Shown in pieces: positions 39,897-48,379 of a DNA stretch of 64,000 bases. Location of the stretch: positions 52,229 through 116,228 of the forward strand of contig NZ_AUGK01000010.1 of the NCBI RefSeq assembly GCF_000422625.1. The letters are read 5' to 3'. The notes beneath the pieces are model-generated. The model ran no database searches. It saw only the letters and a list, made by a program, of their open reading frames with translations, and was not told the DNA's origin. Numbering within the stretch: position 1 is the stretch's first letter; each line of letters begins with the position of its first letter. The DNA is from Adlercreutzia mucosicola DSM 19490. Lineage in GTDB: Bacteria; Actinomycetota; Coriobacteriia; Coriobacteriales; Eggerthellaceae. A program made the translations under genes and the position numbers.

Positions 39897-42056
39897 GTGG
39901 CACAATCTGGTTTGGACGCCCTGCTGGAGGCCTTGCGCCAGTCGGGCATGAACACCGACGACATGGGTTCGGGCCCGAGCGCCGGCGCTGGGGCGTCGGG
40001 TACGGGCGCGGGCAATGCCGGTGCTGGCGCTGGTTCGGCCGGCAATGGCGCTTCGGGCTCGCGCGGCGGCGTGGGCGGTTTCGGCGGCTTCCCGTTCGGG
40101 GGCTTTGGCGGTTTCGGCGGCAACGGCGGCGGCAAGGGCGGCAAGGACGCGGCCGGCGGCGACGGCGACGGCCCGGTGAGCTTCGACTTTCTGGCGAACG
40201 ACTTCCACCTGCCCTCTAAGAAGTGGCTCGTGATTTTCATTCTAGTGGCCCTGCTCGTGGTAGCGGGTGCCTATTGGTGGTTCCATCCGGCCATCAACAT
40301 CCATTCCACCGACTTCTGGGGCTTTGTGTTCATCGTGATTCTGCTGCCCGTCTTCCTGGTGCTGTGGACGCGCTCCAAGCAGTACAAGACCGGCACGAAG
40401 GAAGTGACGAAGAACGAGGGCAAGGCCAAGACCTTCCGTTTGCTGTCATTCATTCCCGTGGCCGTGGTGGCCCTGGTGGCCATTGGTGCCGTCATGTCCA
40501 TGGCCATCTTCCCGGGCAACGCCGAGAAGTATTCCAACGTGCTGAAGACCGATACGCTGGAGTTCGCCCAGGACATCAAGGAAGTGAACTACAACGAGAT
40601 TCCCGTTATCGATCGCGACTCGGCCATCCTGCTGGGCAATCGCGAGATGGGCTCCATCCCTGAGTATGTGAGCCAGTTCGAGGTGTCGAACCTGTATTCC
40701 CAGATCAACTACCAGGGCACTCCGGTGCGCGTGAGCCCGCTGGGCTACGCCGATCTGTTCAAGTGGTTCACCAACCGCGAGGCGGGCATCCCGGCCTACG
40801 CCCTGGTGAACATGACCACTCAGGATGCCGAGATCGTGCGTCTGGACGACAGCCCCATCCATTACTCCCAGAGCGAGCCGCTCGTGCGCAACATCGACCG
40901 TCATGTGCAGCTGAGCTACCCCTTCTATATGTTCGGCGAGAAGTCCTTCGAGATTGACGAGGACGGCCACCCCTGGTGGATCTGCCCTGTGAAGGACTTC
41001 ACCATCGGCCTGTTCGGTGGCGAGACCATCAGCCGCGTGGTGCTGTGCGATGCCACCACCGGCGAGACCCAGGATCTGGCCGTGGCCGACTGCCCCGAGT
41101 GGGTCGACCGCGTGTTCCCGGCCGACCTGCTGATCAAGCAGTACAACTGGTGGGGCATGTACAACAACGGCTGGTTCAACTCGTTCCTCGGCCAGGAGGG
41201 CGTGGTGCGCACGACTCCGGGTACCGACGGCACCCTGGGCTACAACTACATCGCCAAGGACGACGATGTGTGGGTGTACACCGGCGTGACCTCGGCTACG
41301 GCCGATAACTCCATCATCGGTTTTGTGCTGGTGAACCAGCGCACCCAGGAGTCGCACTTCTACAGCGTGGCCGGTGCCACCGAGGACTCGGCCATGCAGT
41401 CGGCCGAGGGCCAGGTGCAGAATTTGCGCTACACCTCCACCTTCCCGCTGCTCATCAACGTGAGCAATCAGCCCACCTACTTCATGGCTCTGAAGGACGG
41501 CGCGGGTTTGGTGAAGAAGTTCGCCATGATCGACATCCAGCGCTACCAGAACGTGGCCGTGGGCGATACGGTGGCCGACACCCAGAAAGCCTACGAGGCA
41601 CTGCTGGCCACCAACGGCGTGGTGGCCGAGGACGCGAGTGGCGCGACTGACGTGAAGACGGTAAAGGGAACCATTCGCTCGATGAACCAGGCGGTCATCG
41701 AGGGCAACACCCACTTCTATGTGACTCTGGAAGACGAGAACGGCAACATCTTCGACTTCGCGCTGCCGGGCCTGCTCGACATCGTGGGATACAAGGTGGG
41801 TGACGTGATCAACTTCACCTATGTGGAGTCGGCCGGCTCCAACGTGACGCCGGCCTATGAGATCCTCGGCGGTGACGCGTCGACCGCAGACGCCGGTGAC
41901 GGCGCAGCGGTCGAGAAGCCGGCGGCGAGCGATAACGCGGCCGCGGGCGACGAGAACGCCTCGGGTGAGCCGCAGGACGATGTGGTGCAGCAGAACGGCG
42001 CTGCCCAGACCCCGGCCGATGTGGCGGCAGGCGACGACACGAAGGACGTCGCGTAA
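39897..42056 (+). CDS. large conserved membrane protein of unknown function
   Basis: 719 residues from GTG 39897 (AGAGG nine bases before); ATG 39888 is an alternative. Residues about 20-85 are Gly/Ala-rich and flexible. Three hydrophobic segments follow (WLVIFILVALLVVAGAYWW, FVFIVILLPVFLVLW and LLSFIPVAVVALVAIGAVM). A long soluble domain comes next with conserved-looking motifs (YWGM-type Trp/Tyr clusters, GLFGGETISRVVLCDATTGETQ, YTGVTSATADNSIIGFVLVNQRTQE, SAEGQVQNL). An acidic Ala-rich tail closes the chain. Similar proteins occur in Firmicutes and Actinobacteria, as I recall, without an established role. It is monocistronic with its own terminator. Confidence 0.6.
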   Translation: MAQSGLDALLEALRQSGMNTDDMGSGPSAGAGASGTGAGNAGAGAGSAGNGASGSRGGVGGFGGFPFGGFGGFGGNGGGKGGKDAAGGDGDGPVSFDFLANDFHLPSKKWLVIFILVALLVVAGAYWWFHPAINIHSTDFWGFVFIVILLPVFLVLWTRSKQYKTGTKEVTKNEGKAKTFRLLSFIPVAVVALVAIGAVMSMAIFPGNAEKYSNVLKTDTLEFAQDIKEVNYNEIPVIDRDSAILLGNREMGSIPEYVSQFEVSNLYSQINYQGTPVRVSPLGYADLFKWFTNREAGIPAYALVNMTTQDAEIVRLDDSPIHYSQSEPLVRNIDRHVQLSYPFYMFGEKSFEIDEDGHPWWICPVKDFTIGLFGGETISRVVLCDATTGETQDLAVADCPEWVDRVFPADLLIKQYNWWGMYNNGWFNSFLGQEGVVRTTPGTDGTLGYNYIAKDDDVWVYTGVTSATADNSIIGFVLVNQRTQESHFYSVAGATEDSAMQSAEGQVQNLRYTSTFPLLINVSNQPTYFMALKDGAGLVKKFAMIDIQRYQNVAVGDTVADTQKAYEALLATNGVVAEDASGATDVKTVKGTIRSMNQAVIEGNTHFYVTLEDENGNIFDFALPGLLDIVGYKVGDVINFTYVESAGSNVTPAYEILGGDASTADAGDGAAVEKPAASDNAAAGDENASGEPQDDVVQQNGAAQTPADVAAGDDTKDVA

Positions 42057-42080
42057 CCTTTTCGATTCTCCGAGAGGGAA

Positions 42081-42109
42081 GCGGGCGAGAGCAATCTCGC
42101 CCGCTTTTT
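42081..42109 (+). terminator. strong terminator after the large membrane protein
   Basis: GCGGGCGAGA (42081-42090), loop GCAA, TCTCGCCCGC (42095-42104), then five T. Confidence 0.92.
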
Positions 42110-42311
42110 ATTTTCCCTGATCAAACCCAGGGTTTATAGAGGGGTTTAAGGGTTTAAACTTCTTTTTTCTCCTTGGTCGATGTGCGTTTTCGACAGAGCG
42201 TTCATAGTGCGTCGTGCAGCGAGGGAGCTGCATCAGACGGGGCAGCATGATGCTGCATCCGCACGAATAAAGGGCGTGCGGAGTCAATCTCAAGAGGGAA
42301 GGGAATCCATC

Positions 42312-43934
42312 ATGGGAAATGCAATGAACGTATCTCGTCGCGACCTGTTCAAGTTCGGCGGTATGGCCGCCCTGGGCGTGGCCGGTGCCTCGGCACTTGC
42401 AGGCTGCGCGCCGCAGCAGAAGATGGCCGAGACCGGCGCCGCCGCTGACGGCTCCACCTATGTGGGCCCGAGCTTCCTGCAGAAGCCGGCTGAGATCACC
42501 GAGTTCGCCGAGACCCACGAGTACGACGTCGTCGTGGTGGGCGCGGGCGAGTCGGGCTTGTCCGCCACCCATGCCGCCCTGGAGGCCGGTGCTTCCGTGG
42601 GCGTGCTGCAGAGCCTGTCTATCGTGCAGACCGCCGGCAACATGGCCGCTTCCATCGACCTGGCCAAGACGAGCGAGGCCGCTATCAAGGCCTGCGTGTC
42701 CTTTATCAGCTACAAGAGCGACTACCGTTCCAACGCCGGCCAGGTGGAGACTTGGGCCCGCACCTCCCAGGAGGCTCTGGCTTGGTGGGCCGAGGCCGCG
42801 GCCAAGGGCGGCAGCGAGTCTCAGCCCTACGATTACGTGGTGAACTGCAACGGCCACGACGTGTTCTTCCATGCCAACACCTACTTCCATGACGAGGGCC
42901 ACCAGAAGGGCGCGCTCGTGATCGGCGATGCCGTGCAGGAAGAGGGCGCCGAGATCTTCTTCGAGACCCCCTGCGTGCAGCTGTATGTGGAGGATGGCCG
43001 CGTGGCCGGCGCCATCGGCGAGAACAAGAACGGCGAGCACGTGCTGCTGAAGGCCGCCAAGGGCGTCATCATGGCCGCTGGCGACTATGTGGGCGACACC
43101 GAGATGCTGTACTACTACACCCCCGATGCCAAGGGCCTGCACCAGGCCGTGGACTTCCGCAACGGCACGGGCCTGAAGGCCGCCATGTGGGCCGGCGCTC
43201 AGATGTGCCCCGCCTCCCACACCAAGATGGTGCACGGCGAGGGCCCGAAGGTGCGCTTCGAGATGCCGTACCTGTTCCTCGACCGTCACGGCAAGCGCTT
43301 CATGGACGAGGGCTGCTGCCGCATGGGCTACCTGAACGAGTACACCAACAAGTACCTGGCCGAGGTGGACTTCGAGGATTCCACGGCCGCCAAGTTCTTC
43401 TCCATCGTGCCGACGAACTGGCAGGAGCACTACGACGCGTGGGAGTCGTTCTCCGACATCTCCATCCACAACGCCTACCGCAACGTTGATCCCGAGGCGT
43501 GGATCAAGGGCGAGACCCTGGAAGAGCTGGCGGCCAACATGATCGCCTACGCTGACGAGCAGGAATGGGCCCACGACTACACCGTGGAGGCCATCGTGGA
43601 GTCCATCAACCGCTACAACGAGCTGGTGACTGCCGGAGAGGGCGATGCCGACTTCGGCAAGCGCGACGAGTACATGGTGCCCATCGAGGCCCCCTGCTAC
43701 GCGGTGCCCCGCGGCGCCAACAACATCGACGCTCTGGTGGACGGCCTGTGGTGCGACCATCACTTCCAGTGCCTCGACGTCGACATGAAGCCGATCGAGG
43801 GTCTGTTCGCCGTCGGTAACGCCTCTGGCCCCTTCTTCGGCAACAGCAACTACCCGATGGATATCGAGGGCCTGTCGGTGGGTCGCGCCATCACCACCGG
43901 TTTCGCGACCGGTCGCTACGTGGCGGGTCTCTAA
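42312..43934 (+). CDS. Tat-exported FAD-dependent fumarate-reductase-type lipoprotein
   Basis: 540 residues. Tat motif SRRDLFKFG (residues 8-16) and lipobox ALAGC with Cys32. FAD site DVVVVGAGESGLSATHAALEAGA; C-terminal FAD contact LFAVGNASGPFFGNSNYPMDIEGLSVGRAITTGFATGRYVAG. The loop after the FAD motif (SIVQTAGNMAASID) differs from that of the other two reductases here. GGGAAGGGAATCC precedes the ATG at 42312. It lies 155 bases upstream of a LuxR-type membrane regulator. The substrate is unknown. Confidence 0.9.
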   Translation: MGNAMNVSRRDLFKFGGMAALGVAGASALAGCAPQQKMAETGAAADGSTYVGPSFLQKPAEITEFAETHEYDVVVVGAGESGLSATHAALEAGASVGVLQSLSIVQTAGNMAASIDLAKTSEAAIKACVSFISYKSDYRSNAGQVETWARTSQEALAWWAEAAAKGGSESQPYDYVVNCNGHDVFFHANTYFHDEGHQKGALVIGDAVQEEGAEIFFETPCVQLYVEDGRVAGAIGENKNGEHVLLKAAKGVIMAAGDYVGDTEMLYYYTPDAKGLHQAVDFRNGTGLKAAMWAGAQMCPASHTKMVHGEGPKVRFEMPYLFLDRHGKRFMDEGCCRMGYLNEYTNKYLAEVDFEDSTAAKFFSIVPTNWQEHYDAWESFSDISIHNAYRNVDPEAWIKGETLEELAANMIAYADEQEWAHDYTVEAIVESINRYNELVTAGEGDADFGKRDEYMVPIEAPCYAVPRGANNIDALVDGLWCDHHFQCLDVDMKPIEGLFAVGNASGPFFGNSNYPMDIEGLSVGRAITTGFATGRYVAGL

Positions 43935-43995
43935 GTTATTCGCTGCCTGCGGGGTCGACTCCCTCCCCCTGCTCCCGCAGGCTCCCCTCCTCTGG

Positions 43996-44027
43996 AAAGC
44001 CGGCGATCTTCGCGGTCGCTGGCTTTT
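43996..44027 (+). terminator. terminator after the third flavin reductase
   Basis: AAAGCCGGCGA (43996-44006) pairs with TCGCTGGCTTT (44016-44026) with one wobble, followed by a short T tract. A second GC-rich hairpin, GCCTGCGGG/CCCGCAGGC, precedes it. Confidence 0.75.
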
Positions 44028-44089
44028 CTGTTTGCGGCTGCCATCTGCGGATTTGCTGCTATAATCCCTGTGGGAGGAAAGGGGTCTCA

Positions 44090-45520
44090 TTGAGCGAGGT
44101 AATTGGGCAAAGGGAGGAACGGCGCGCGCTGCTGCGTGGCGGTCGCCGCTATATCGTGGCCTACGGGTGCGCTCGGGCTTGGGCGACGCTGACGTTCACG
44201 GGCACACAGTCCGCAGCTGCGACAGCGGCGATGACGGTGCCCTGGAGCTTTAACCCCCACCTCACGTTCGATGCGGGCTACATCGCCATCGGCATTCTGC
44301 TGCTGCTATGCTTTCGCCGCTTCATCCCGCTGAACGAACATCGGCTGGTGCGCGCCGGGGCCGCCGCGGGCATGCTGCTGGCATCGGCGGCCTGCGTGGC
44401 GGCCCCATGGTTTCCCGAGGCGACGTTCTCGCTGATTGTCGGCGGGTCGCTGGCGGCCGGTGTGGGCTACGGGCTGTTTCTGCTACTGGCGGCGGAAGTG
44501 CTGTGCACGTTCAGCCTCCTGCGCATCTTCTTGTTCCTGTCGGGGGCTATGCTGTTGGGCGCGGTGATCACCTTCTTCTGTCAGGGCCTCACGGCGCCCC
44601 AATTCCAAGTTATGCTGGTGGGACTGCCGGTGCTGGCGATGCTGTACCTGCGCACGGCCTACGAGCGCGTGCCCGAAGTCGACCGCCCCAAGCGCGGCGT
44701 GCCGAAGTTCTCGTATCCGTGGAAGCTGTTCGCGCTGTACGGCCTGTACGCCTTCGCCTACGGCATGCGGGCGAATCAGCTGGTGGCGGGCGCGGGACGG
44801 CACTCGTCGGTGTCCACCGCCATCCTGATGGCGGTGCTGTTCCTGACAGCCTACTTCGCGTCGCGGCGCTTCAATATCGGGCTTTTGTACCGCTCGCCGC
44901 TGGTGCTCATGGTCTGCGGCTTTCTGCTTATTCCCGCCGAGAGCGTCTTCGGTCCGGCGGCTTCCAGCTACCTCATTTCCATCGGCTACTCGCTCATGTC
45001 GTTCCTCGTGATGTTTCTGCTGTACGACATCTCAAAGCGCACGGGCGTGGCCATCGTGGCCTTCATCGCCTTCAAGAATGCCGAGCAGCTGTTCCAAGTG
45101 ATCGGCGGCGAGGCTACGGGCGTGCTGGCCCTAGTGGGGCTGCCGACGGCCACCCAGGATATGGTGGTCACCGTGGTGGTGAGCGTGGTGATTCTGGGGG
45201 CCACGGTACTGCTGTTCTCCGAGAAGGAGCTGGCCAGCAAGTGGGGCGTGGGGCTGCTTGAGGAGGGCGGCCTGGTGCAGCGCACGGCCGAGGAGGAGCA
45301 TGCCCGCGTACGCGTGGAGGAAGTGGCGCGCACCTACCGGCTGAGCCCCCGCGAGGAAGAGGTGCTGACGCTTTTGGCCGAGGGGAAGACCGGGCGCGTG
45401 ATTTGCCAGGAGCTGTTTATCGCCGAGGGCACCTTCAAGGCCCATACGCGGCATATCTACGAGAAGATGGGCATCAATTCCCGTAAGGAGCTCTTCGACC
45501 TACTGGGCGTGCAGGGGTAG
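44090..45520 (+). CDS. LuxR-family regulator with multi-pass membrane domain
   Basis: 476 residues from the TTG at 44090, with AGGAAAGGGG upstream. Around a dozen hydrophobic helices run from residue about 20 to 395. The C-terminal HTH is YRLSPREEEVLTLLAEGKTGRVICQELFIAEGTFKAHTRHIYEKMGINSRKELFDLLG. It is downstream of and co-oriented with the reductase at 42312. Unlike the other two pairs, the regulator follows the reductase and a terminator separates them. Confidence 0.88.
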   Translation: MSEVIGQREERRALLRGGRRYIVAYGCARAWATLTFTGTQSAAATAAMTVPWSFNPHLTFDAGYIAIGILLLLCFRRFIPLNEHRLVRAGAAAGMLLASAACVAAPWFPEATFSLIVGGSLAAGVGYGLFLLLAAEVLCTFSLLRIFLFLSGAMLLGAVITFFCQGLTAPQFQVMLVGLPVLAMLYLRTAYERVPEVDRPKRGVPKFSYPWKLFALYGLYAFAYGMRANQLVAGAGRHSSVSTAILMAVLFLTAYFASRRFNIGLLYRSPLVLMVCGFLLIPAESVFGPAASSYLISIGYSLMSFLVMFLLYDISKRTGVAIVAFIAFKNAEQLFQVIGGEATGVLALVGLPTATQDMVVTVVVSVVILGATVLLFSEKELASKWGVGLLEEGGLVQRTAEEEHARVRVEEVARTYRLSPREEEVLTLLAEGKTGRVICQELFIAEGTFKAHTRHIYEKMGINSRKELFDLLGVQG

Positions 45521-45642
45521 GGCGCGGAAGGCTGGATGACCGTAGGGGCGTGTAGGGGTGGCCTTGAGCCCGCCCGCGAGGGCGGCTGCTGCTCTTTGGG
45601 CAGCCGCTCGCGAACATTTTCTGGAGAGCGGGGAAATGCCCC

Positions 45643-45670
45643 TTGACGAGGCGAGCAGTCGCCCTATACT
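45643..45670 (+). promoter_or_regulatory. rplJ-rplL promoter
   Basis: TTGACG (45643-45648) and TATACT (45665-45670), 16 bases apart, about 265 bases before rplJ. Confidence 0.8.
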
Positions 45671-45734
45671 GAACAGGCTGCCCAAATCGGGCGGCGCAAC
45701 GAACAGAACAGTTCCGCTACTTAAGACAGCAGGC

Positions 45735-45935
45735 ACCGCGCCCGCACGCCCCTAGGGGTTCGCGCAAGGCCGGTTTAATCGCGCAAGCGGCCCGCCGAGG
45801 TGGTCGACATGATTCGCTTCCGTGAATTCTGCGGCCTCCGTCTTATGGGCGGGGGCCGCATCGCTTTCTCAGGCAGGCGGCCCACCCACCGAGGTGCGGA
45901 ACGCGGAAAGCTTGAGAAGGAGGTGTACGTACAAC
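45735..45935 (+). ncRNA. candidate L10 leader in the rplJL transcript
   Basis: About 200 bases of structured, GC-rich RNA lie between the promoter and rplJ, with paired elements such as GCGGCC/GGCCGC. A leader that binds the L10-L12 complex regulates this operon in many bacteria. The call rests on position and potential pairing only. Confidence 0.4.
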
Positions 45936-46457
45936 ATGCCCAACGCTCAGAACAAGGAGATGCTCGCCAGCATCAAGGAGGATCTCGACGGCGTTTCCGC
46001 CATGTGGGTCGTGGACTACCGCGGCCTCACGGTGAAGGAGATGCAGCAGCTGCGTCGCGACATTCGCGAGACTGGCTCGGTGCTGAAGGTCTACAAGAAC
46101 ACGCTGGTTCACCTGGCGCTGTCCGAGGCCGAGCTGCCGACCCTCGACGATATGCTCGCCGGCCCCAGCGCGTTCGTGTTCTCCGGCAACGATGTGGCCG
46201 CTTCCGCGAAGGCCCTGAAGACCTTCGCCAAGGCCAATCAGAACCTTGAGATCAAGGGCGGCCTGATGGAAGGCGCTGCCGTGTCGGCCGCGGAGGTGGA
46301 GGCAATCGCCTCTCTGCCCTCTCGCGAGCAGCTCATGGCTCAGATCGCCGGTGCCATCTCCGGCGTCGCTCGTGGTCTGGCCACCACCATCAACGGTGTG
46401 CCCCGTGGCCTGGCCCAGGTCGTCAAGGCCGTGGCCGAGCAGAAGGAAGCTGCCTAA
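45936..46457 (+). CDS. rplJ: large ribosomal subunit protein uL10
   Basis: 173 residues. The opening MPNAQNKEMLASIKEDLDGVSAMWVVDYRGLTVKEMQQLRRDIRE and the segment VYKNTLVHLAL are the L10 signature. It forms the base of the ribosomal stalk with L7/L12. GAGAAGGAGG precedes the ATG. rplL follows after 90 bases. Confidence 0.97.
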   Translation: MPNAQNKEMLASIKEDLDGVSAMWVVDYRGLTVKEMQQLRRDIRETGSVLKVYKNTLVHLALSEAELPTLDDMLAGPSAFVFSGNDVAASAKALKTFAKANQNLEIKGGLMEGAAVSAAEVEAIASLPSREQLMAQIAGAISGVARGLATTINGVPRGLAQVVKAVAEQKEAA

Positions 46458-46547
46458 CAGCTCGGGCGGCCTGAGATGGGCCGCGTAGCAACGAAGAAAA
46501 TTTGGCCGGCACGAAGAGGCGCCGGCCCCCTTTGAAAGGAAACTAAC

Positions 46548-46925
46548 ATGGCTGTTACTCGTGAAGAGATCATTGAGGCTCTGAAGGAGATGTCCCTGCT
46601 CGAGGCTTCCGAGCTCGTGAAGGACATCGAGGAGACCTTCGGCGTGTCCGCCGCTGCTCCGGTGGCCGTGGCCGCCGCCGCTCCGGCTGAGGGTGGCGCT
46701 GCCGCCGAGGAGAAGTCCGACTTCGACGTCATCCTCGAGGGCTTCGGCGACAACAAGATCGCCGTCATCAAGGTTGTCCGCGAGATCACTGGCCTGGGCC
46801 TGAAGGAGGCCAAGGAGGTCGTCGAGGGCGCTCCGAAGCCGGTGGCCGAGGGCGTTGCCAAGGACAAGGCCGAGGAGATCAAGGGCAAGCTGGAAGAGGC
46901 CGGCGCCGCTGTGACCCTGAAGTAA
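46548..46925 (+). CDS. rplL: large ribosomal subunit protein bL12 (L7/L12)
   Basis: 125 residues. N-terminal dimerisation helices ([29 protein letters not shown]), the Ala/Pro/Val hinge, and the C-terminal domain ([45 protein letters not shown]) are all standard. GAAAGGAAAC precedes the ATG. A strong terminator follows, and rpoB, often next in this operon, does not follow in the window. Confidence 0.98.
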   Translation: MAVTREEIIEALKEMSLLEASELVKDIEETFGVSAAAPVAVAAAAPAEGGAAAEEKSDFDVILEGFGDNKIAVIKVVREITGLGLKEAKEVVEGAPKPVAEGVAKDKAEEIKGKLEEAGAAVTLK

Positions 46926-46963
46926 ATTCGCTTTCGCGAAACTTCTCCAGTCGAGAGACTGCC

Positions 46964-46995
46964 AAGAACCCCGCTTTCGAGCGGGGTTCTTTTTG
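46964..46995 (+). terminator. rplJL terminator
   Basis: AAGAACCCCGCT (46964-46975), loop TTCG, AGCGGGGTTCTT (46980-46991), then a T run. Confidence 0.95.
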
Positions 46996-47020
46996 TTCCG
47001 GGCGCGTGCGTGTCAGCTTC

Positions 47021-47154
47021 TTGGCCAAAATGAACCACTTCTCGTCATCGTTTTGCGCTGCTCGCCCGATTTTGTTGCCAGCTAACGGGGAAAACGCCTT
47101 CGCATGAAAGGGGTGGGGCTGTGAAAACTACGAGAAGTATGTGATTTTGGCCAA
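47021..47154. repeat. 134-base MITE-like element with imperfect 25-base terminal inverted repeats
   Basis: The left arm 47021-47045 (TTGGCCAAAAT, five different bases, ACTTCTCGT) mirrors the right arm 47130-47154. The 84-base interior has no ORF. It lies immediately upstream of a truncated reductase. No clear target-site duplication is visible. Confidence 0.55.
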
Positions 47155-47379
47155 TCTAGCCGAGCCGCTTCTGGAGGGAGGCGGTGTCGCGGCGCACCTG
47201 GACCCGAGCGGTCTCGTAGGAGCGCACGGCGGCTGTGAGATGTTTTCGGACCGGCGCAACAGGCGAGAGCTGCGCCCTAGTGTTAGATTGGGCGGCGGCC
47301 GCATCGGTTCCCAGGGGTTCACAACCAGCACGAGGGCGATTACGTACATGACCTGGTTTTCGCCACCTGCTCCGCGCGG

Positions 47380-48187
47380 AAGGGCGCCCATGCTTCAGGA
47401 GGCGGCCAATAGCGTATATACGCCGGAAGGCGCCAACGCAGGCGATCATGTGAACATGGCCTATTGGGTGGGTGGCAGCATGCAGAAAGGCGCGGCGGCT
47501 GCCATGGTTCACCCCATCATGGGCGGGGGCGCTTGCGGCACTTATGCCTTTATGCGCGTCAACAAAGACGGCAAGCGTTTCTGCAACGAAGACGCCCCGC
47601 TGCTGGGCATCACCAACGCTTACATGACATCTCCCGGTCATGTGGTGTGGACGGTGATGGACGCCGATTTTGCATCGGAGCTGAGTCAAATGACCCTGCT
47701 ATCTCAGTACAGCGGATCCACCTCGGGCCCCTTTGACCCGACGTTGGGGTATACGCCCGAAGAGCAGATGGAGATGTGCTTGGAGACGGGGGCCTCGGTA
47801 ACGGGGGAGACCTTGGAAGATCTGGCTGCAGCCATGGGCGTGCCCGCCGACAATCTGGCCGCTGCCGTTGCGCGCTATAACGAGTTGGCCGCCAGGGGTG
47901 CAGATGAGGATTTCGGAAAGGATGCCGCGAACTTGTTCCCCATCGCACGGCCCCCGTTCTACGCTTCTCAGGTAACGGCTGCCCTGCTCACCTGCGCGAG
48001 CGGCCTTAACGTGGATAGCTCCATGAACGTGTGCTCCGCCGCAGGTGAGGCCATCCCGGGTCTGTACGCCGTGGGAAATGCCGCGGGCAACTTCTTTTCT
48101 AACGATTACCCCATGGTGTGTCCGGGTATCAGTCACGGACGTTGCCTCACCTTGGGTTATGTACTGGGCGAGCAGTTGGCGAGATAG
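47380..48187 (+). pseudogene. 5'-truncated FAD-dependent reductase remnant
   Basis: The reading frame (open from about 47141) matches only the C-terminal half of the fumarate-reductase-type flavoproteins: from HVNMAYWVGGSMQKGAAAAMVHPIMGGGACGTYAF and VNKDGKRFCNEDAPLLG through the FAD contact LYAVGNAAGNFFSNDYPMVCPGISHGRCLTLGYVLGEQL. The N-terminal FAD dinucleotide motif, the Tat signal and the lipobox are absent, and residues before about 47400 read as unrelated Arg/Gly-rich sequence. It cannot bind FAD normally. Truncation is likely linked to the MITE-like element just upstream. Confidence 0.8.
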
Positions 48188-48256
48188 TTTCGCACGCGTC
48201 GCTCGTCGTCCTGCCCGTTGAGGGCGACCTCTCCCTGAGCCCCGCTCTCCTATTGG

Positions 48257-48286
48257 GCGCCGCCTCATTTCGAGGCGGCGCTTTTT
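48257..48286 (+). terminator. terminator after the reductase remnant
   Basis: GCGCCGCCTC (48257-48266), loop ATTTC, GAGGCGGCGC (48272-48281), then TTTTT. Confidence 0.9.
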
Positions 48287-48324
48287 CCGACGGGGGCGAC
48301 GGTCGCTTGGTAAAGATTCGATGC

Positions 48325-48352
48325 AAAAGGAGAGCCGCACGATGGCGGCTCT
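48325..48352 (-). terminator. terminator of the baeRF-like gene
   Basis: On the minus strand AGAGCCGC (48345-48352) pairs with GCGGCTCT (48331-48338) and is followed by CCTTTT. Confidence 0.8.
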
Positions 48353-48379
48353 CTGGAAACGTTGCAGCAGCGATGCGGG

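Noticed and set aside
45558..45755. 65-residue ORF before rplJ
   Set aside because: It overlaps the rplJL promoter and has no ribosome-binding site or recognisable content.
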